64,000 nucleotides of DNA, taken from Streptomyces sp. NBC_00572. Its GTDB lineage: Bacteria; Actinomycetota; Actinomycetes; Streptomycetales; Streptomycetaceae. The position numbers were made by a program, and so were the translations under genes. Of this stretch, positions 1 to 8,482 are shown in pieces; the first letter of the stretch is position 1, and every line of letters starts with the position of its first letter. The stretch spans positions 3,968,001-4,032,000 of the forward strand of contig NZ_JAPENX010000001.1 in the NCBI RefSeq assembly GCF_026341815.1. Direction: 5' to 3'. The notes under the pieces are model-generated. The model was not told the origin of the DNA and searched no databases. It saw nothing but the letters and a program-made list of their open reading frames with translations.

Positions 1-1
1 C

Positions 2-418
2 AGCGAGTCCGAGAAGATGAGCCCGTGGGCCCAGGCCGTCTTCGACACGCTGTCCTCGGTCGCGAGCCGCGAGGTGATCGAGGAGGTGCTCGGCCGCGGG
101 ATGCTGGAGGTCCTGCCGCTCACCCACATCCGGGGCCGTTCGCTCCACGACGCGTTCGTCATCGTGGACGAGGCCCAGTCCCTGGAGCGGAACGTCCTGT
201 TGACCGTTCTGTCCCGTATCGGGGCGAATTCGCGGGTCGTTCTGACCCATGACGTCGCCCAGCGGGACAACCTCAGGGTCGGCCGGTACGACGGAGTCGT
301 CGCCGTCGTCGAGAAACTGAAGGGGCATCCGCTCTTCGCCCACGTCACCCTCACCCGCTCCGAGCGCTCCCAGATCGCGGCGCTCGTGACGGAGATGCTG
401 GAGGACGGTCAGATCTGA
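2..418 (+). CDS. PhoH family protein, C-terminal part (5' end outside window)
   Basis: The gene is cut by the left edge; about 138 codons remain, ending at TGA 416-418. The translation carries the C-terminal half of a PhoH-type P-loop ATPase: a region beginning PLTHIRGRSLHDAFVIVDEA, which holds the Walker B-like DEAQS, then the nearby TVLSRIGANSRVVLTHD segment that serves as sensor motif in this family. PhoH proteins are cytoplasmic ATPases or helicases linked to RNA metabolism; the larger actinobacterial form has an N-terminal PIN nuclease domain, which cannot be seen here. A strong hairpin follows at 454-495, so this is the last gene of its unit. Family assignment is firm; whether a PIN domain is present is unknown. 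Confidence 0.9.
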   Translation, partial: SESEKMSPWAQAVFDTLSSVASREVIEEVLGRGMLEVLPLTHIRGRSLHDAFVIVDEAQSLERNVLLTVLSRIGANSRVVLTHDVAQRDNLRVGRYDGVVAVVEKLKGHPLFAHVTLTRSERSQIAALVTEMLEDGQI

Positions 419-453
419 CCCGTTTCGTACGCGTCCGTGCGTGTACGGAAGTT

Positions 454-495
454 GGCGCCGCCCGGCAGAGCGCAGGAGCTTAGCCGGGCGGCGCC
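454..495 (+). terminator. terminator of the phoH-like gene
   Basis: A perfect 13-bp inverted repeat, GGCGCCGCCCGGC at 454-466 and its complement at 483-495, encloses a 16-nt loop. It starts 35 nt after the phoH stop. No T-run follows, as is common for Streptomyces terminators. Confidence 0.75.
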
Positions 496-794
496 CCCAT
501 GTCCGCCCTATCTTCAAAAACACCTGCCCCCACCCAGGTGTGAGCTTTCACACGCAACGCAGAATTGCCTTGCGGTGTCGGCGTCCGGCAGAGTCTTGCT
601 TCCGTCAGGCCCCGCATACGGCACCCGTGCACCTTCAGGCGCACAAGCACCACATAACTCCACAGCCGTTCGCCGTATGCCGCCCACAGCACCACGGGCC
701 CGTGTCTTCTGTGACCGTGTACGTCGGAGACCAGCGCCAGGGGCACGATTTCGCCCGCGTGGTCACCTGTGCGGGCGTGCTGGAAGGAAACCGT
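496..794 (+). other. long 5' region of the transglycosylase gene
   Basis: About 300 nt without a convincing gene lie between the phoH terminator and the lytic transglycosylase start. The stretch is less GC-rich than its surroundings and pyrimidine-biased. A frame open from 441 continues into the transglycosylase, but its codons lack the third-position GC bias and the signal-peptide start at 795 has its own ribosome site. Long leaders of Streptomyces cell-wall hydrolase genes often hold a cyclic-di-AMP (ydaO) riboswitch. I looked for its conserved core and could not identify it with confidence. Confidence 0.4.
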
Positions 795-1502
795 GTGAGC
801 CGGATCTCGGTCCGGGGATTCGCGGTGGCTTCGGCCACTGCGGTCACCACCGTCGGCGCCGTCATGGGCGTTGCGTCGGGTAACGCCGCTCAGTCCTCGG
901 ACGACAACTTCGAGGCCACCGCGGCCGACACGACGCTGCTCGCGGACATCCCCGTGGGCGAGCAGGCCCAGGTACAGGTCTCGTCCCTCTCGGAGCAGGC
1001 CGATGTCCAGGCCGCCGCTGCCGACTCGGTCGCGAAGAAGTCCGCGGAGGAGACGGCTCGTCTGCGTGCCGCCAAGGACGCCGAGGCCAAGAAGGAGGCC
1101 GCCGACGAGGCGGCCGCCAAGGCCGAGAAGGAGCGCAAGGAGGCGGAGGAGGAGCGCGCAAGCCGTTCCGCGATCCGCGACGCCGCGTCCTTCAGCGCGC
1201 AGAGCTCGTACTCCGTGTCCGAGGTCAAGGCGATCGCCCGCCAGATGGTCCCGGCCTCGCAGTTCCAGTGCTTCAGCAACATCGTGGACCACGAGTCCAC
1301 CTGGAACTACCTGGCGGTCAACCAGGGTTCTGGCGCCTACGGTCTTGTCCAGGCCCTCCCGGGCAGCAAGATGGCCAGCGCCGGCGCCGACTGGCAGACC
1401 AACCCGGCCACCCAGATCAAGTGGGGCCTCAACTACATGAACAGCCGCTACGGCAGCCCGTGTGGCGCCTGGTCGTTCTGGCTGTCCCACCGCTGGTACT
1501 AG
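795..1502 (+). CDS. secreted SLT-domain lytic transglycosylase
   Basis: Predicted exported peptidoglycan lytic transglycosylase of 235 aa. The GTG start at 795 is chosen because GGAAGG sits 7 nt upstream and the first 31 residues form a signal peptide ending near SGNAAQ. Residues about 75-120 are a charged Ala/Lys/Glu coiled coil. The C-terminal 85 residues are the goose-lysozyme-like SLT fold, with the probable catalytic Glu in VDHESTWN and the AYGLVQALPGSKM and WGLNYM segments typical of Streptomyces SLT proteins. The family cleaves the MurNAc-GlcNAc bond to give anhydro-muropeptides during growth or germination. It is a single gene closed by its own terminator. Confidence 0.88.
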   Translation: MSRISVRGFAVASATAVTTVGAVMGVASGNAAQSSDDNFEATAADTTLLADIPVGEQAQVQVSSLSEQADVQAAAADSVAKKSAEETARLRAAKDAEAKKEAADEAAAKAEKERKEAEEERASRSAIRDAASFSAQSSYSVSEVKAIARQMVPASQFQCFSNIVDHESTWNYLAVNQGSGAYGLVQALPGSKMASAGADWQTNPATQIKWGLNYMNSRYGSPCGAWSFWLSHRWY

Positions 1503-1524
1503 TACGGCGTGCTCAACCTCCGGG

Positions 1525-1553
1525 AGCCCCTCACCGTCCTACGGTGAGGGGCT
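1525..1553 (+). terminator. terminator of the transglycosylase gene
   Basis: Perfect 13-bp stem (AGCCCCTCACCGT at 1525-1537, complement at 1541-1553) with a 3-nt loop, followed by TCTTGCGTG. It lies 22 nt after the stop codon. Confidence 0.9.
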
Positions 1554-1640
1554 TCTTGCGTGTAGTTTCGAAGGTCCACGGTCCCCGGGGGAACGGGGAG
1601 GGGAACGGTGGGGAAGAGCGAGCGGGGGAAAAGGAAAGCG

Positions 1641-3104
1641 ATGTCGAGAGTGCCAGGGTGGCTGGGCCGGCTGGGCGAGAGCCTGAGCCGCATGGGTGAA
1701 CGCCTCGACGAGCGCAGAGCCGAGGCGGAGCGCGAGGACCCGATCCACCCGCCGCCGTACGAGGCCCCGCCGGAGCGCCCGGTCGACGGCATCCCGGTCG
1801 ACGGCACCCCGGTGGGCAAGGCCGTGCCCGCCCGCCCCGAGGTGGACCCGGACACCGCCGCACCCATCCCGGAGCAGGCCGCCGCCGCGGCCGACGAGCC
1901 GGGCCGCTCCGTCCCCGCGCCTCCCTCGTACGCACCGGCCGTCGCCGCCCGGCCCGACCCCGCCGCCGCCATCCCCTGGGGCATGCGGGTGGCCGCCGAG
2001 GCGAGTTGGCGCCTGCTCGTCTTCGCCGGCACGGTCTGGGTGCTCATGAAGGTGATCAGCTCCGTCCAGCTGGTCGTCCTCGCCTTCGTCGCCGCGCTCC
2101 TCGTCACCGCCCTGCTCCAGCCCACCGTGGCCATGCTGCGCAGGAAGGGCCTGCCGCGCGGGCTCGCCACCGCCGTCACCGCCGTCTCCGGCTTCGTCGT
2201 GATGGGCCTGGTCGGCTGGTTCGTGGTCTGGCAGGTGATGGACAACATCGACAACCTGACCGACCGCGTCAAGGACGGCATCGAGGAACTCAAGCAGGCC
2301 GCCCTCGACAGCCCGTTCCACGTGACCGAGCGCCAGATCAACGACATCGCGAAGAACCTCAGCGACACCATCGGCGCCAACGCCGAGCAGATCACCTCCG
2401 TCGGACTGCAGGGCGTCGCCGTGTTCGTCGAGGCGATGACCGGCATCCTGCTCGCCATGTTCTCGACCCTCTTCCTGCTGTACGACGGGAAGAAGGTCTG
2501 GGAGTGGACGCTCAAGCTCGTCCCCGCCCAGGCCCGGCCCGGCGTCGCCGGCGCGGGACCGCGCGCCTGGCGCACCCTCACCGCCTATGTGCGGGGCACC
2601 GTGCTCGTCGCCCTCATCGACGCGGTCTTCATCGGCCTCGGACTGTGGTTCCTCGAAGTGCCGATGGCCGTACCGCTCGCCGTCTTCATCTTCCTCTTCG
2701 CGTTCATCCCGCTGGTCGGCGCGGTCGTCTCCGGCGCCCTCGCGGTCGTCGTCGCCCTCGTCACCAACGGGCCGTTCACCGCCCTGATGGTGCTGGTCGT
2801 CGTCCTCGCCGTACAGCAGATCGAAGGCCATGTCCTGCAGCCGTTCATCCTCGGTCGCGCCGTACGGGTCCACCCGCTGGCCGTCGTCCTCGCGGTCGCG
2901 GCCGGCGGTCTGACCGCCGGCATCGGCGGCGCCGTGGTCGCGGTCCCGCTGGTCGCCGTCCTCAACACGGTCGTCGGCTACCTCCGGGCGTACAGCACGG
3001 AACAGGCGCTGCGCAGCGCGCCGGAGCCGCGCGGGGCGACCGCGTTCGAGGTGGCGCCGACCCCGGCCCCGGGCACGCTCGCGGCCAAGGGGGAGACCGA
3101 GTGA
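1641..3104 (+). CDS. AI-2E family transporter
   Basis: Integral membrane protein of the AI-2E (autoinducer-2 exporter, TqsA/PerM-like) family, 487 aa from the ATG at 1641. The cytoplasmic N-terminus (about 105 residues) is rich in Pro, Ala and acidic residues. Six to eight hydrophobic segments follow, with the long hydrophilic loop between the early and late helices and the conserved late segment QQIEGHVLQPFILGRAVRVH that defines the family. The ATG is preceded by AAGGAAAG; an in-frame GTG at 1608 with GGGGAGGGG is a possible alternative adding 11 residues. The downstream membrane protein overlaps it by 4 nt, so the two are translationally coupled. The substrate is not predictable. Confidence 0.9.
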   Translation: MSRVPGWLGRLGESLSRMGERLDERRAEAEREDPIHPPPYEAPPERPVDGIPVDGTPVGKAVPARPEVDPDTAAPIPEQAAAAADEPGRSVPAPPSYAPAVAARPDPAAAIPWGMRVAAEASWRLLVFAGTVWVLMKVISSVQLVVLAFVAALLVTALLQPTVAMLRRKGLPRGLATAVTAVSGFVVMGLVGWFVVWQVMDNIDNLTDRVKDGIEELKQAALDSPFHVTERQINDIAKNLSDTIGANAEQITSVGLQGVAVFVEAMTGILLAMFSTLFLLYDGKKVWEWTLKLVPAQARPGVAGAGPRAWRTLTAYVRGTVLVALIDAVFIGLGLWFLEVPMAVPLAVFIFLFAFIPLVGAVVSGALAVVVALVTNGPFTALMVLVVVLAVQQIEGHVLQPFILGRAVRVHPLAVVLAVAAGGLTAGIGGAVVAVPLVAVLNTVVGYLRAYSTEQALRSAPEPRGATAFEVAPTPAPGTLAAKGETE

Positions 3105-3781
3105 TATCGGAGCCGGAGTTCGACGGGGGCACGGCCTTCGAGACCGCCGAGGTACTGACCGAGGAGCAGGCCCCGGGCCCGCGCCCGCCCCGGCCCCGCC
3201 GCCCGTGGCTCTGGGCCCTGGGCGGCGCGGTGGTGGCGTCGGCGGTGTGGGGCGGGGGGCTCTACGCGTACCAGCGGGGGGAGGAGCCGGGGCCGGACCT
3301 GCAGGGGTACCAGTCCGTGGAGGACCTCTGCCAGAGGGTCGAGCTGGGGGCGCTCACCACGATCCTGGGCAAGCGGTCCACGGACATCTCGGGTGAACGG
3401 ACCGCCGATCCGGCGCTGGAGGTGCAGCACTGCCCGGTGCTCTTCGGTTCGCCAGAGTCCGGCTACAGCGGGGGCGTCGAGTACACGCGGCACCTGGTGA
3501 CCGACCCGGGGCCCGAGTTCGACGCACGGGCCAAGCGGCTCGACATGAAGCCGTACGAAGGGCTGGGGGAGAAGGCCTACCTGCGGACCGACGAGGACTC
3601 CGGGGCGCAGCTCCTGGTGCTCGACGGGCAGGTGGAGATCGAGATCAACTTCAGCTCGATGTCCAGCTGGAACGAGGACACGGGCGAGGTCGTCCGGGAA
3701 ACCCGACCGATCGACCTCTCAGGGATCGAGATCCCGCTCGCCCAGGACATGCTGGCCCTCATGGCCGCGCTCAAGAAGTGA
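3101..3781 (+). CDS. single-pass membrane protein, function unknown
   Basis: A 226-aa protein whose GTG start overlaps the transporter stop (GTGA), which indicates translational coupling. Residues 1-35 are acidic and Pro/Arg-rich. One transmembrane helix follows (WLWALGGAVVASAVWGGGLY). The outer domain of about 165 residues has two cysteines (DLCQR and VQHCPV) that could form a disulfide. The layout resembles the DUF3558-type lipoprotein/sensor-like domains common in actinomycetes, but I do not recognise a specific family. Coupling suggests a partner or accessory of the AI-2E family protein. Confidence 0.75.
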   Translation: MISEPEFDGGTAFETAEVLTEEQAPGPRPPRPRRPWLWALGGAVVASAVWGGGLYAYQRGEEPGPDLQGYQSVEDLCQRVELGALTTILGKRSTDISGERTADPALEVQHCPVLFGSPESGYSGGVEYTRHLVTDPGPEFDARAKRLDMKPYEGLGEKAYLRTDEDSGAQLLVLDGQVEIEINFSSMSSWNEDTGEVVRETRPIDLSGIEIPLAQDMLALMAALKK

Positions 3782-3798
3782 CCGCCCGGACATGACGG

Positions 3799-3831
3799 AA
3801 GGGCCCCGGGGCGTGCAGCCCCGGGGCCCTT
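3799..3831. terminator. bidirectional terminator between convergent genes
   Basis: Perfect 13-bp stem AAGGGCCCCGGGG (3799-3811) with its complement at 3819-3831 and a 7-nt loop. It serves the membrane-protein unit from the left and ahpC-ahpD from the right. Confidence 0.9.
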
Positions 3832-3846
3832 GTCGTACGGCTCTGC

Positions 3847-4386
3847 CTACTCGGCGGAGGCGAGGACCGCTTCCGCGTCGAGGGTGACGCCGACCGCCTG
3901 GATCACCGCGGCGATCTTGACGGCCTCCTGGATCGTGGCGCGGTCGACACCGGCCTGGCGCAGGACCTGCTCGTGCGAGTCCAGGCACTGGCCGCAGCCG
4001 TTGATCGCGGACACCGCCAGCGACCACAGCTCGAAGTCGACCTTCTCGACGCCCGGGTTGCCGATGACGTTCATCCGCAGACCGGCGCGCATCGTCCCGT
4101 ACTCGGGGTCCGACAGCAGGTGCCGGGTCCGGTAGAAGACGTTGTTCATCGCCATGATCGCGGCGGCGGACTTGGCCGCCTGGTACGCCTCGGGCTTCAG
4201 GTTGGCCTGGGCCTCGGGCTCCAGCTCCTTGAGGACCTTCGGCGAGCGCGAGGCGATCGCGCAGGCGAGGACGGTGCCCCAGAGCTGCTGCTGCGGCAGC
4301 TCGCTGTTGCCGATGACCGAACCGAGGTTCAGCTTCAGGTCCTTGGCGAAGTCCGGTATGGCGGACTTCAGTTCGTCGAGGGCCAT
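3847..4386 (-). CDS. ahpD: alkyl hydroperoxide reductase AhpD
   Basis: AhpD, 179 aa, full length. It is an all-helical cytoplasmic protein of the carboxymuconolactone decarboxylase superfamily that recycles oxidised AhpC, using electrons from lipoamide-type donors in actinobacteria. The catalytic motif is present as NGCGQCLDSHE: the CxxC pair and the downstream His of the E-x-CxxC-x3-H signature are visible. It starts 6 nt after the ahpC stop, so ahpC-ahpD form one operon read leftwards, divergent from oxyR. Expression should respond to peroxide through OxyR, as in S. coelicolor. Confidence 0.97.
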   Translation of the reverse strand: MALDELKSAIPDFAKDLKLNLGSVIGNSELPQQQLWGTVLACAIASRSPKVLKELEPEAQANLKPEAYQAAKSAAAIMAMNNVFYRTRHLLSDPEYGTMRAGLRMNVIGNPGVEKVDFELWSLAVSAINGCGQCLDSHEQVLRQAGVDRATIQEAVKIAAVIQAVGVTLDAEAVLASAE

Positions 4387-4392
4387 GTCAGA

Positions 4393-4947
4393 TCACTCGC
4401 CCGACAGGAGCGCGGCGGCGTCGAGGGTGCCCTCGCCCTTGTTCCAGTTGCACGGGCACAGCTCGTCGGTCTGCAGGGCGTCGAGCACCCGCAGGACCTC
4501 CTTGGGGTTACGGCCGACGGAGCCGGCGGTCACCATGGTGAACTGGATCTCGTTGTTCGGGTCCACGATGAAGACGGCACGCTGGGCGAAGCCGTCCTCG
4601 CCGCGCACGCCGCAGTCGCTCATGAGCTCGTGCTTGGAGTCGGCCAGCATCGGGAAGGGCAGGTCACGCAGGTCGGCGTGGTCCTTGCGCCAGGCGTGGT
4701 GCACGAACTCGGAGTCGCCGGAGACGCCGAGGATCTGGGCGTCGCGGTCCGCGAACTCGTCGTTCAGCTTGCCGAACGCGGCGATCTCGGTGGGGCAGAC
4801 GAAGGTGAAGTCCTTCGGCCAGAAGAACACCACGCGCCACTTGCCCTCGTAGGCCTTGTGGTCGATCTGCTCGAACTCCTTGCCGCTCTCCAGCGACACG
4901 CAGGCGGTCAGGTCGTAGGTGGGGAACTTGTCACCGACAGTGAGCAC
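4393..4947 (-). CDS. ahpC: alkyl hydroperoxide reductase AhpC (2-Cys peroxiredoxin)
   Basis: Typical 2-Cys peroxiredoxin of 184 aa that reduces organic hydroperoxides and H2O2 in the cytoplasm. The peroxidatic Cys lies in DFTFVCPTEIAAF and the resolving Cys in LCPCNWNKGEG. The GTG start (MLTVGDKFPTYDL) is chosen over the upstream TTG because AAGGAGAG lies directly before it. First gene of ahpC-ahpD, divergent from oxyR across about 130 bp that should hold the OxyR-controlled promoter. Confidence 0.97.
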   Translation of the reverse strand: MLTVGDKFPTYDLTACVSLESGKEFEQIDHKAYEGKWRVVFFWPKDFTFVCPTEIAAFGKLNDEFADRDAQILGVSGDSEFVHHAWRKDHADLRDLPFPMLADSKHELMSDCGVRGEDGFAQRAVFIVDPNNEIQFTMVTAGSVGRNPKEVLRVLDALQTDELCPCNWNKGEGTLDAAALLSGE

Positions 4948-5029
4948 GCGCTCTCCTTGCAAACGGGAAGGGTCCCTTTTGGGGTCTTCCGTGGGGGTTG
5001 GACGTGTTCACAGCATGGCACGGAGTGCA

Positions 5030-5066
5030 TTGATCAGTGAAATAGCTAGAGTGGGTCGTGTTGATC
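5030..5066. promoter_or_regulatory. candidate OxyR control region, ahpC/oxyR spacer
   Basis: The 133-bp divergent spacer is unusually AT-rich around 5025-5070. It contains TTGATC twice (5030-5035 and 5061-5066), 31 bp or about three helical turns apart, flanking AATAGCTAGAGT. LysR-type regulators bind extended sites of this size. That OxyR acts on ahpC is known in Streptomyces; assigning it to these exact repeats is inference. Confidence 0.4.
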
Positions 5067-5080
5067 GAAGGTGGTTATCA

Positions 5081-6055
5081 GTGGCGTCCCCGTACAGTTC
5101 CCCGCACGGCCCGAACCGAGGCAAGCAGCCGAGCCTCTCGCAGCTCAGAGCGTTCGCAGCAGTCGCCGAGCATCTGCACTTCCGCGATGCGGCGGCGGCC
5201 ATCGGCATGAGCCAGCCCGCACTCTCGGGCGCGGTTTCGGCACTCGAAGAGGCACTCGGTGTCCAGCTCCTTGAGCGTACGACGAGAAAGGTGCTGCTCT
5301 CGCCCGCGGGGGAGCGGCTCGCGGTACGCGCGCGTGCCGTCCTCGACGCGGTGTCGGAGCTGATGGAGGAGGTGGAGGCGGTCCAGGCCCCGTTCACCGG
5401 GGTGCTGCGGCTCGGTGTGATCCCGACCGTCGCCCCCTACCTGCTGCCGACGGTGCTGCGCCTGGTCCACCGGCGCTACCCGGACCTCGACCTCCAGGTC
5501 CACGAGGAGCAGACCTCCTCCCTCCTGGAGGGGCTCACGGGCGGCCGGCTCGACCTGCTGCTGCTCGCCGTGCCGCTCGGTGTGCCCGGCGTCACCGAAC
5601 TCCCCCTCTTCGACGAGGACTTCGTCCTGGTCACCCCCCAGGGGCATCCGCTGGCCGGCCGGGACGACATTCCGCGCGAGGCCCTCAAGGAGCTGCGGCT
5701 GCTGCTCCTCGACGAGGGCCACTGCCTGCGCGACCAAGCCCTCGACATCTGCCGGGAGGCCGGGCGCACGGACGGCGCCGAGGTCACCACCACCGCGGCG
5801 GGGCTCGCCACCCTGGTCCAGCTGGTGGCGGGCGGTCTCGGGGTGACCCTGCTGCCGCGTACGGCCGTCACGGTCGAGACCGCCCGGAACAACGCCCTGT
5901 GGACCGGGCTCTTCGTCGAGCCGGCGCCCTCCCGGCGGATCGCCCTGGCGATGCGGACGGGCGCGGCCCGGCACGCCGAGTTCCAGGAACTGGCGGAAGC
6001 GCTGCGGGACGCGATGAAGGGGCTGCCGGTACGGGTTCTGGGGGCGGGTTCCTGA
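5081..6055 (+). CDS. oxyR: peroxide-sensing LysR regulator OxyR
   Basis: LysR-family regulator of 324 aa. The N-terminal winged helix-turn-helix spans residues about 10-70 (LSQLRAFAAVAEHLHFRDAA...MSQPALSGAVSALE), followed by the substrate-binding-type sensor domain. Two cysteines in GHCLRDQALDIC are nine residues apart, the same spacing as redox-active Cys199/Cys208 of E. coli OxyR, which supports peroxide sensing by disulfide formation. The GTG at 5081 has GAAGG upstream; in-frame upstream starts would add non-conserved residues and run into the promoter. It is divergent from ahpC-ahpD, its expected targets. Confidence 0.95.
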   Translation: MASPYSSPHGPNRGKQPSLSQLRAFAAVAEHLHFRDAAAAIGMSQPALSGAVSALEEALGVQLLERTTRKVLLSPAGERLAVRARAVLDAVSELMEEVEAVQAPFTGVLRLGVIPTVAPYLLPTVLRLVHRRYPDLDLQVHEEQTSSLLEGLTGGRLDLLLLAVPLGVPGVTELPLFDEDFVLVTPQGHPLAGRDDIPREALKELRLLLLDEGHCLRDQALDICREAGRTDGAEVTTTAAGLATLVQLVAGGLGVTLLPRTAVTVETARNNALWTGLFVEPAPSRRIALAMRTGAARHAEFQELAEALRDAMKGLPVRVLGAGS

Positions 6056-6077
6056 AACCCCCCGGTGTCAGGAACCC
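6046..6077. terminator. bidirectional terminator after oxyR
   Basis: A 10-bp inverted repeat (GGGTTCCTGA 6046-6055, complement 6068-6077) includes the oxyR stop codon in its left arm and ends 32 nt before the stop of the convergent ABC permease gene. Confidence 0.7.
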
Positions 6078-6109
6078 ACCCCCACCCGCTCGTACGTGCG
6101 CCCGGAGGG

Positions 6110-8482
6110 TTACTCGGTGCGCAGCCCGTCCGCCCGCATCAGCCGCCACAGCAGCGGCATGCTCAACAGCGTCACCGTCGCGATCAGCGCGAGCCCGATC
6201 CCGGTGACCGGAAGGAAGACCCACCAGTCCTGGACCTTCTGCTCGGTCATCCGCAGCAGGACCACGCCGAGGCCGAGTCCGCCCGCCACGGCCAGGCCGA
6301 GCCCGAGGAGCATCGGCACCGCCGTCTGCCACAGCACCGACCAGCTCAGGGTGGAGCGCCGGGTGCCGAAGGCGACGAGCGAGGAGAGCAGCCGCTTGCG
6401 GTCCCTGAGCTGCTCCAGGGTGGTCACCAGGAGCGAGGCCGCCACCAGCAGCATCGTCAGGGTGGAGCCGACCAGGATGCCGGTGCGGACGCTGCTGAAC
6501 TGGGCGTCCCACTCGGTGTTCTCGAGCGTGCGGACCCAGGACGTCGGATCGATGTCCGCCGCCGTGTTCCGGGCGTGCTCGGGGCCGTCGGGTACGGCCG
6601 GGTCGAACCGGAGCATCGCCTCCGCCTCGGGTGTGTCGAGCCGGTCGGCATCGATCGCCCCGCGGGTGGCGAGGATCCCGTACTCGTACATGCCGGTCGG
6701 GTCCGGGCGCGAGTCCACGACCCGGGTGCCGACGGGGATGCGCCACTGGGGCCGCGGCCCCTTCTCGCGGGCCCCGGGGGCGCCTTCCAGAGGGTGCGGG
6801 TCGCGCAGGTCGACCGTCACGCCCGGCCGTGCGGTCCTGGTGACCCAGTCGTCGGGCGGTGCGCCCTGCGCGCCGTGCGCGAGGAAGATGAAGACGTCGC
6901 CGTCGCGGCAGGACGGCAGCGTGGCGAACTCGCCGAGGGAGGCGCAGTCGCCGACCCGGATCGTGGCCGTCGGCGCGAAGTCCTCGCCCTGCTTCAGGGC
7001 TCCCGGCCGCCACACCTGCGACTTGACCGAGCCGATGACATGGCTGACGCCCTCGGTGCGCTCGAAGCGGGCGATCATCGCGCGGGCCTCGTCGCCGTCC
7101 TTCGCGTTGGCGCCGACGGCGATCAGGGCGCGGGTCGTGTCCTGGCCCGTGTCCTGCATGAATTCGGTCTCCATCGCCTGGAAGAGCATCTGGAGAGCGA
7201 TCGCCCCGGTCGCCGCGACCACGATGCCGCTGACCGCGCGGGCCGCCGTGCCGCTGCTCAGCTGGAGTCGGCGGACCGCGAGTTGCCAGGCCACGGGGCC
7301 GCCGCGGAGCCGCTTCACGGTGGCCTCGACGAGCCAGGGCAGCAGGGTGGTGAGGGCGATGAGGGCGAGCGCGGTGCCGCCGGCGATCTGCGGGGTGTCG
7401 ATCCGGGTCTGGGTCACTTCGATCCCGCCGATCGCGGGGGCGAGCAGCGCGACCCCGGCGGCCAGGAGCAGCAGCCGCCACCACAGCCGACGGTGGCGCG
7501 GGGTGGAGGTCCTGACGACCCCGAGCGGTTCGATCGCCACCCCGCGCAGTGCGAAGAGGGTGACGACGACGGAGGCGACCGGCACCGTGACGAGGGCGAC
7601 CGCGGCGAGCACGGGCATCGGTACGACGTCGGAGGGAAAGGCGTTGACGTCCCAGATGGTGAAGGACCCGGCGAGTTCGCGTACGACGGCGAAGAGTCCG
7701 AGGCCGACCACGATGCCGAGCAGCGCCCCCGCTAGGGATTCGCCGGCCGCGATCCGCCGGGTCATGGCGGTGTCGGCGCCGACGAGCCGGAGCGCGGCGA
7801 GTCGCCGGTCGCGCTGTTCGCCGCCGAAGCGGACGGCGGTCGCGATGAAGACGAGGACCGGGAGGAGCAGGACGACGCACCCGACGACGGCGAGGAAGAT
7901 CAGGAACGCGTTCATCGGTTCCTCGGGCACCGACCAGCCGTAGCGCAGACCGCGCCCGTCGTAGTTGTCGGAGTCGAGGAAGTCGACGTGGGCGACGTAC
8001 CGCAGCTCGGCGGGGCCGATGAGTCCGTCCGGACCGATCGTCCCGGCGACCTTGTAGGGGAGCCGCTCCTTGAGGAGGGCGCCGCCGGGGGAGTCGAGCA
8101 GTTCGCCGAGCGCGGGGGAGACCAGCATCTCGCCGTTCGCGGGGAACGCCGTCGCGCCCGGCGGGACGGTGGGCCTGTCGCCCTCCGGCTGCAGCAGGGT
8201 GCCGCTGATGACTTCGTCCCGGAAGACCGTGTTCCGTCCGAGGTGGAGGAAGGACTCGGGCCGGGGCGAGTTGATCTGCTCGCTGCTGTCGACGCTGCGG
8301 AGGGACTCCCGTACCTCCCGCTGGAAGAGCATGTTCGGCAGGGCGGCGGCGAGCAGCAGCAGGGTCACCCCGATGCCGACGCCGGTCGCGGTCAGGAGGG
8401 TGCGGAATCGGCCGGACCGGCCGCCGGTGACCGCGAACCGGGCGCCGAGCGCCAGGTCGCGGGCCCAGGTGCGGAGCGTCAT
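6110..8482 (-). CDS. ABC transporter permease, FtsX/MacB type
   Basis: Large permease of 790 aa with two FtsX-type membrane domains. There is an N-terminal helix (FRTLLTATGVGIGVTLLLLAA), a first extracellular region, then a three-helix FtsX block beginning FLIFLAVVGCVVLLLPVLVF and containing the RRLAALRLVGAD coupling segment. A second extracellular region and a C-terminal FtsX block end in LPLLWRLMRADGLRTE. This type moves lipophilic drugs, peptides or lipoproteins outward, or does mechanotransmission. Its ATG overlaps the ATPase stop (ATGA). Last gene of padR-ATPase-permease. The substrate is unknown. Confidence 0.9.
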   Translation of the reverse strand: MTLRTWARDLALGARFAVTGGRSGRFRTLLTATGVGIGVTLLLLAAALPNMLFQREVRESLRSVDSSEQINSPRPESFLHLGRNTVFRDEVISGTLLQPEGDRPTVPPGATAFPANGEMLVSPALGELLDSPGGALLKERLPYKVAGTIGPDGLIGPAELRYVAHVDFLDSDNYDGRGLRYGWSVPEEPMNAFLIFLAVVGCVVLLLPVLVFIATAVRFGGEQRDRRLAALRLVGADTAMTRRIAAGESLAGALLGIVVGLGLFAVVRELAGSFTIWDVNAFPSDVVPMPVLAAVALVTVPVASVVVTLFALRGVAIEPLGVVRTSTPRHRRLWWRLLLLAAGVALLAPAIGGIEVTQTRIDTPQIAGGTALALIALTTLLPWLVEATVKRLRGGPVAWQLAVRRLQLSSGTAARAVSGIVVAATGAIALQMLFQAMETEFMQDTGQDTTRALIAVGANAKDGDEARAMIARFERTEGVSHVIGSVKSQVWRPGALKQGEDFAPTATIRVGDCASLGEFATLPSCRDGDVFIFLAHGAQGAPPDDWVTRTARPGVTVDLRDPHPLEGAPGAREKGPRPQWRIPVGTRVVDSRPDPTGMYEYGILATRGAIDADRLDTPEAEAMLRFDPAVPDGPEHARNTAADIDPTSWVRTLENTEWDAQFSSVRTGILVGSTLTMLLVAASLLVTTLEQLRDRKRLLSSLVAFGTRRSTLSWSVLWQTAVPMLLGLGLAVAGGLGLGVVLLRMTEQKVQDWWVFLPVTGIGLALIATVTLLSMPLLWRLMRADGLRTE

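Noticed and set aside
496..794. ydaO-type (cyclic-di-AMP) riboswitch upstream of the lytic transglycosylase
   Set aside because: Expected from the gene type and leader length, but I could not match the conserved core sequences. A covariance-model search would decide.
441..794. N-terminal extension of the lytic transglycosylase to position 441
   Set aside because: Codon bias begins only near 795, where a ribosome site and a signal peptide occur; the upstream residues are low-quality and non-conserved in character.
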